Below the pieces are notes generated by a model. That model saw only the letters and a program-made list of their open reading frames with translations. It was not told where the DNA came from and made no database searches. Below, piece by piece: positions 63,212 through 64,000 of a stretch of 64,000 nucleotides of DNA. Location: contig JAFLTS010000005.1 of assembly GCA_022509185.1 (NCBI GenBank), positions 1 to 64,000 of the forward strand. Direction: 5' to 3'. Position 1 is the first letter of the stretch. Each line of letters opens with the position of its first letter. The translations under genes and the position numbers were made by a program. Source of the DNA: Muribaculaceae bacterium (GTDB lineage Bacteria; Bacteroidota; Bacteroidia; Bacteroidales; Muribaculaceae).

Positions 63212-64000
63212 ATGGCTTCTAACAGGAAGGGGCTCATATGTTCTATGTGTGGCACCCATGAAAGTGCTGCGAATCCGGTAGTCAAAGTTCTTGAAGGATT
63301 AAATCTTTGCACTGACTGTATAGCATATATTGACAACGCAAGGGATTCTCAATTAAAAAAACAACCGGATAAAGGAAAGAAAGAAGAAAAATCCGGAAAA
63401 ATTCCAAAACCGAAGGAAATAAAGGAATTTCTGGATAAATATGTTATCGGACAGGATACGGCTAAAAAATATCTCTCTGTAGCGGTATATAATCACTACA
63501 AGAGAATAAATCAACCGGAAGATGATGAAGTTGATATTGAAAAATCCAATATCATTCTTGTAGGTCCCACAGGAACCGGAAAGACTTTATTGGCCAAGAC
63601 AATTGCCAAACTTCTCGATGTTCCTTTCACTATAGTAGATGCAACAGTTCTGACAGAAGCAGGATATGTAGGTGAAGATATTGAATCACTACTTACCCGT
63701 TTGCTTCAGACATGTGACTATGATGTGGAAAAAGCTGAAAGAGGTATTGTCTTCATTGATGAAATCGATAAGATAGCCCGAAAATCAGACAATCCTTCAA
63801 TAACACGAGATGTTAGTGGGGAAGGGGTTCAGCAAGGTCTTCTGAAATTGTTGGAAGGGAGTGTAGTGTTGGTACCACCCAATGGAGGAAGAAAACACCC
63901 GGAACAGAAAATGATTGCAGTTAACACCAAAAACATTCTGTTTATATGCGGAGGTGCTTTCGATGGAATAGAAAGGAAAATTGCATCACGTCTCAATACT
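63212..64000 (+). CDS. clpX: ATP-dependent Clp protease ATPase subunit (partial at window end)
   Basis: Unfoldase that recognises substrates and threads them into ClpP. The first 263 codons are present: a C4 zinc finger (Cys10, Cys13, Cys33, Cys36; [14 protein letters not shown] and LCTDC), a Lys-rich linker, then the AAA+ core with [20 protein letters not shown], Walker [24 protein letters not shown] and Walker [14 protein letters not shown]. One base separates it from clpP. The gene runs off the right edge. Confidence 0.97.
   Translation, partial: MASNRKGLICSMCGTHESAANPVVKVLEGLNLCTDCIAYIDNARDSQLKKQPDKGKKEEKSGKIPKPKEIKEFLDKYVIGQDTAKKYLSVAVYNHYKRINQPEDDEVDIEKSNIILVGPTGTGKTLLAKTIAKLLDVPFTIVDATVLTEAGYVGEDIESLLTRLLQTCDYDVEKAERGIVFIDEIDKIARKSDNPSITRDVSGEGVQQGLLKLLEGSVVLVPPNGGRKHPEQKMIAVNTKNILFICGGAFDGIERKIASRLNT

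Overview
The window looks like the chromosome of a Bacteroidales bacterium (Bacteroidetes), possibly a Muribaculaceae- or Porphyromonadaceae-like gut lineage. Evidence: FimB/Mfa2- and Mfa1-type (type V) fimbrillins, many lipoproteins, Bacteroidetes-type promoters (TTTG, 19-21 nt, TAnnTTTG), starts without strong Shine-Dalgarno sequences, and characteristic families (DUF5063, four-helix-bundle suffix protein, Cthe_2159-like beta-helix lipoprotein).

Layout. 1-5.1 kb: the 3' end of an unrecognised gene, then a low-GC fimbrial operon (FimB/Mfa2-like anchor and two paralogous fimbrillins). 5.1-12 kb is accessory: a tandem pair of structured repeats, a protein made of six helix-turn-helix-like repeats, a four-helix-bundle protein with a minisatellite tail, a secreted beta-helix lipoprotein, and an AAA+ ATPase behind a long structured leader. 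12-19.5 kb: PutA, a carboxypeptidase-D-like envelope protein, PrmA, an ECF-type sigma factor, an overlooked 52-aa small ORF, and ribosomal protein L25. 19.8-25.5 kb (minus): a TPR protein with an apparently leaderless promoter, and thrS-infC-rpmI-rplT. 25.7-41.4 kb (minus): a cupin and a purine operon, purE-purL-purM-purN-purH-purD-folD-purB-purA-guaB-guaA. 41.5-48 kb (minus): a TetR-controlled RND efflux operon ending in a P-II-like gene. 48-50.4 kb: divergent threonine degradation genes (epimerase-type TDH and KBL). 50.5-57 kb (minus): a class A PBP, a pseudoreceiver LuxR regulator paired with a hemerythrin-domain protein, a flavin reductase and a phosphohexomutase. 57-64 kb (plus): overlapping yicC-gmk-nadD-DUF5063-M18 peptidase, then tig, clpP and the 5' part of clpX.

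Working together: the purine operon covers most steps from phosphoribosylamine to AMP and GMP, with FolD making the formyl donor; purF, purC and purK are not in the window. The proteostasis genes (tig, clpP, clpX) and the translation cluster are ordinary housekeeping loci. The most unusual material lies in 3.2-10 kb: the six-repeat HTH protein, the duplicated two-hairpin element, the structured leader of the AAA+ gene, and the small ORF near 18.5 kb. No rRNA, tRNA, CRISPR array or intact insertion sequence was seen.
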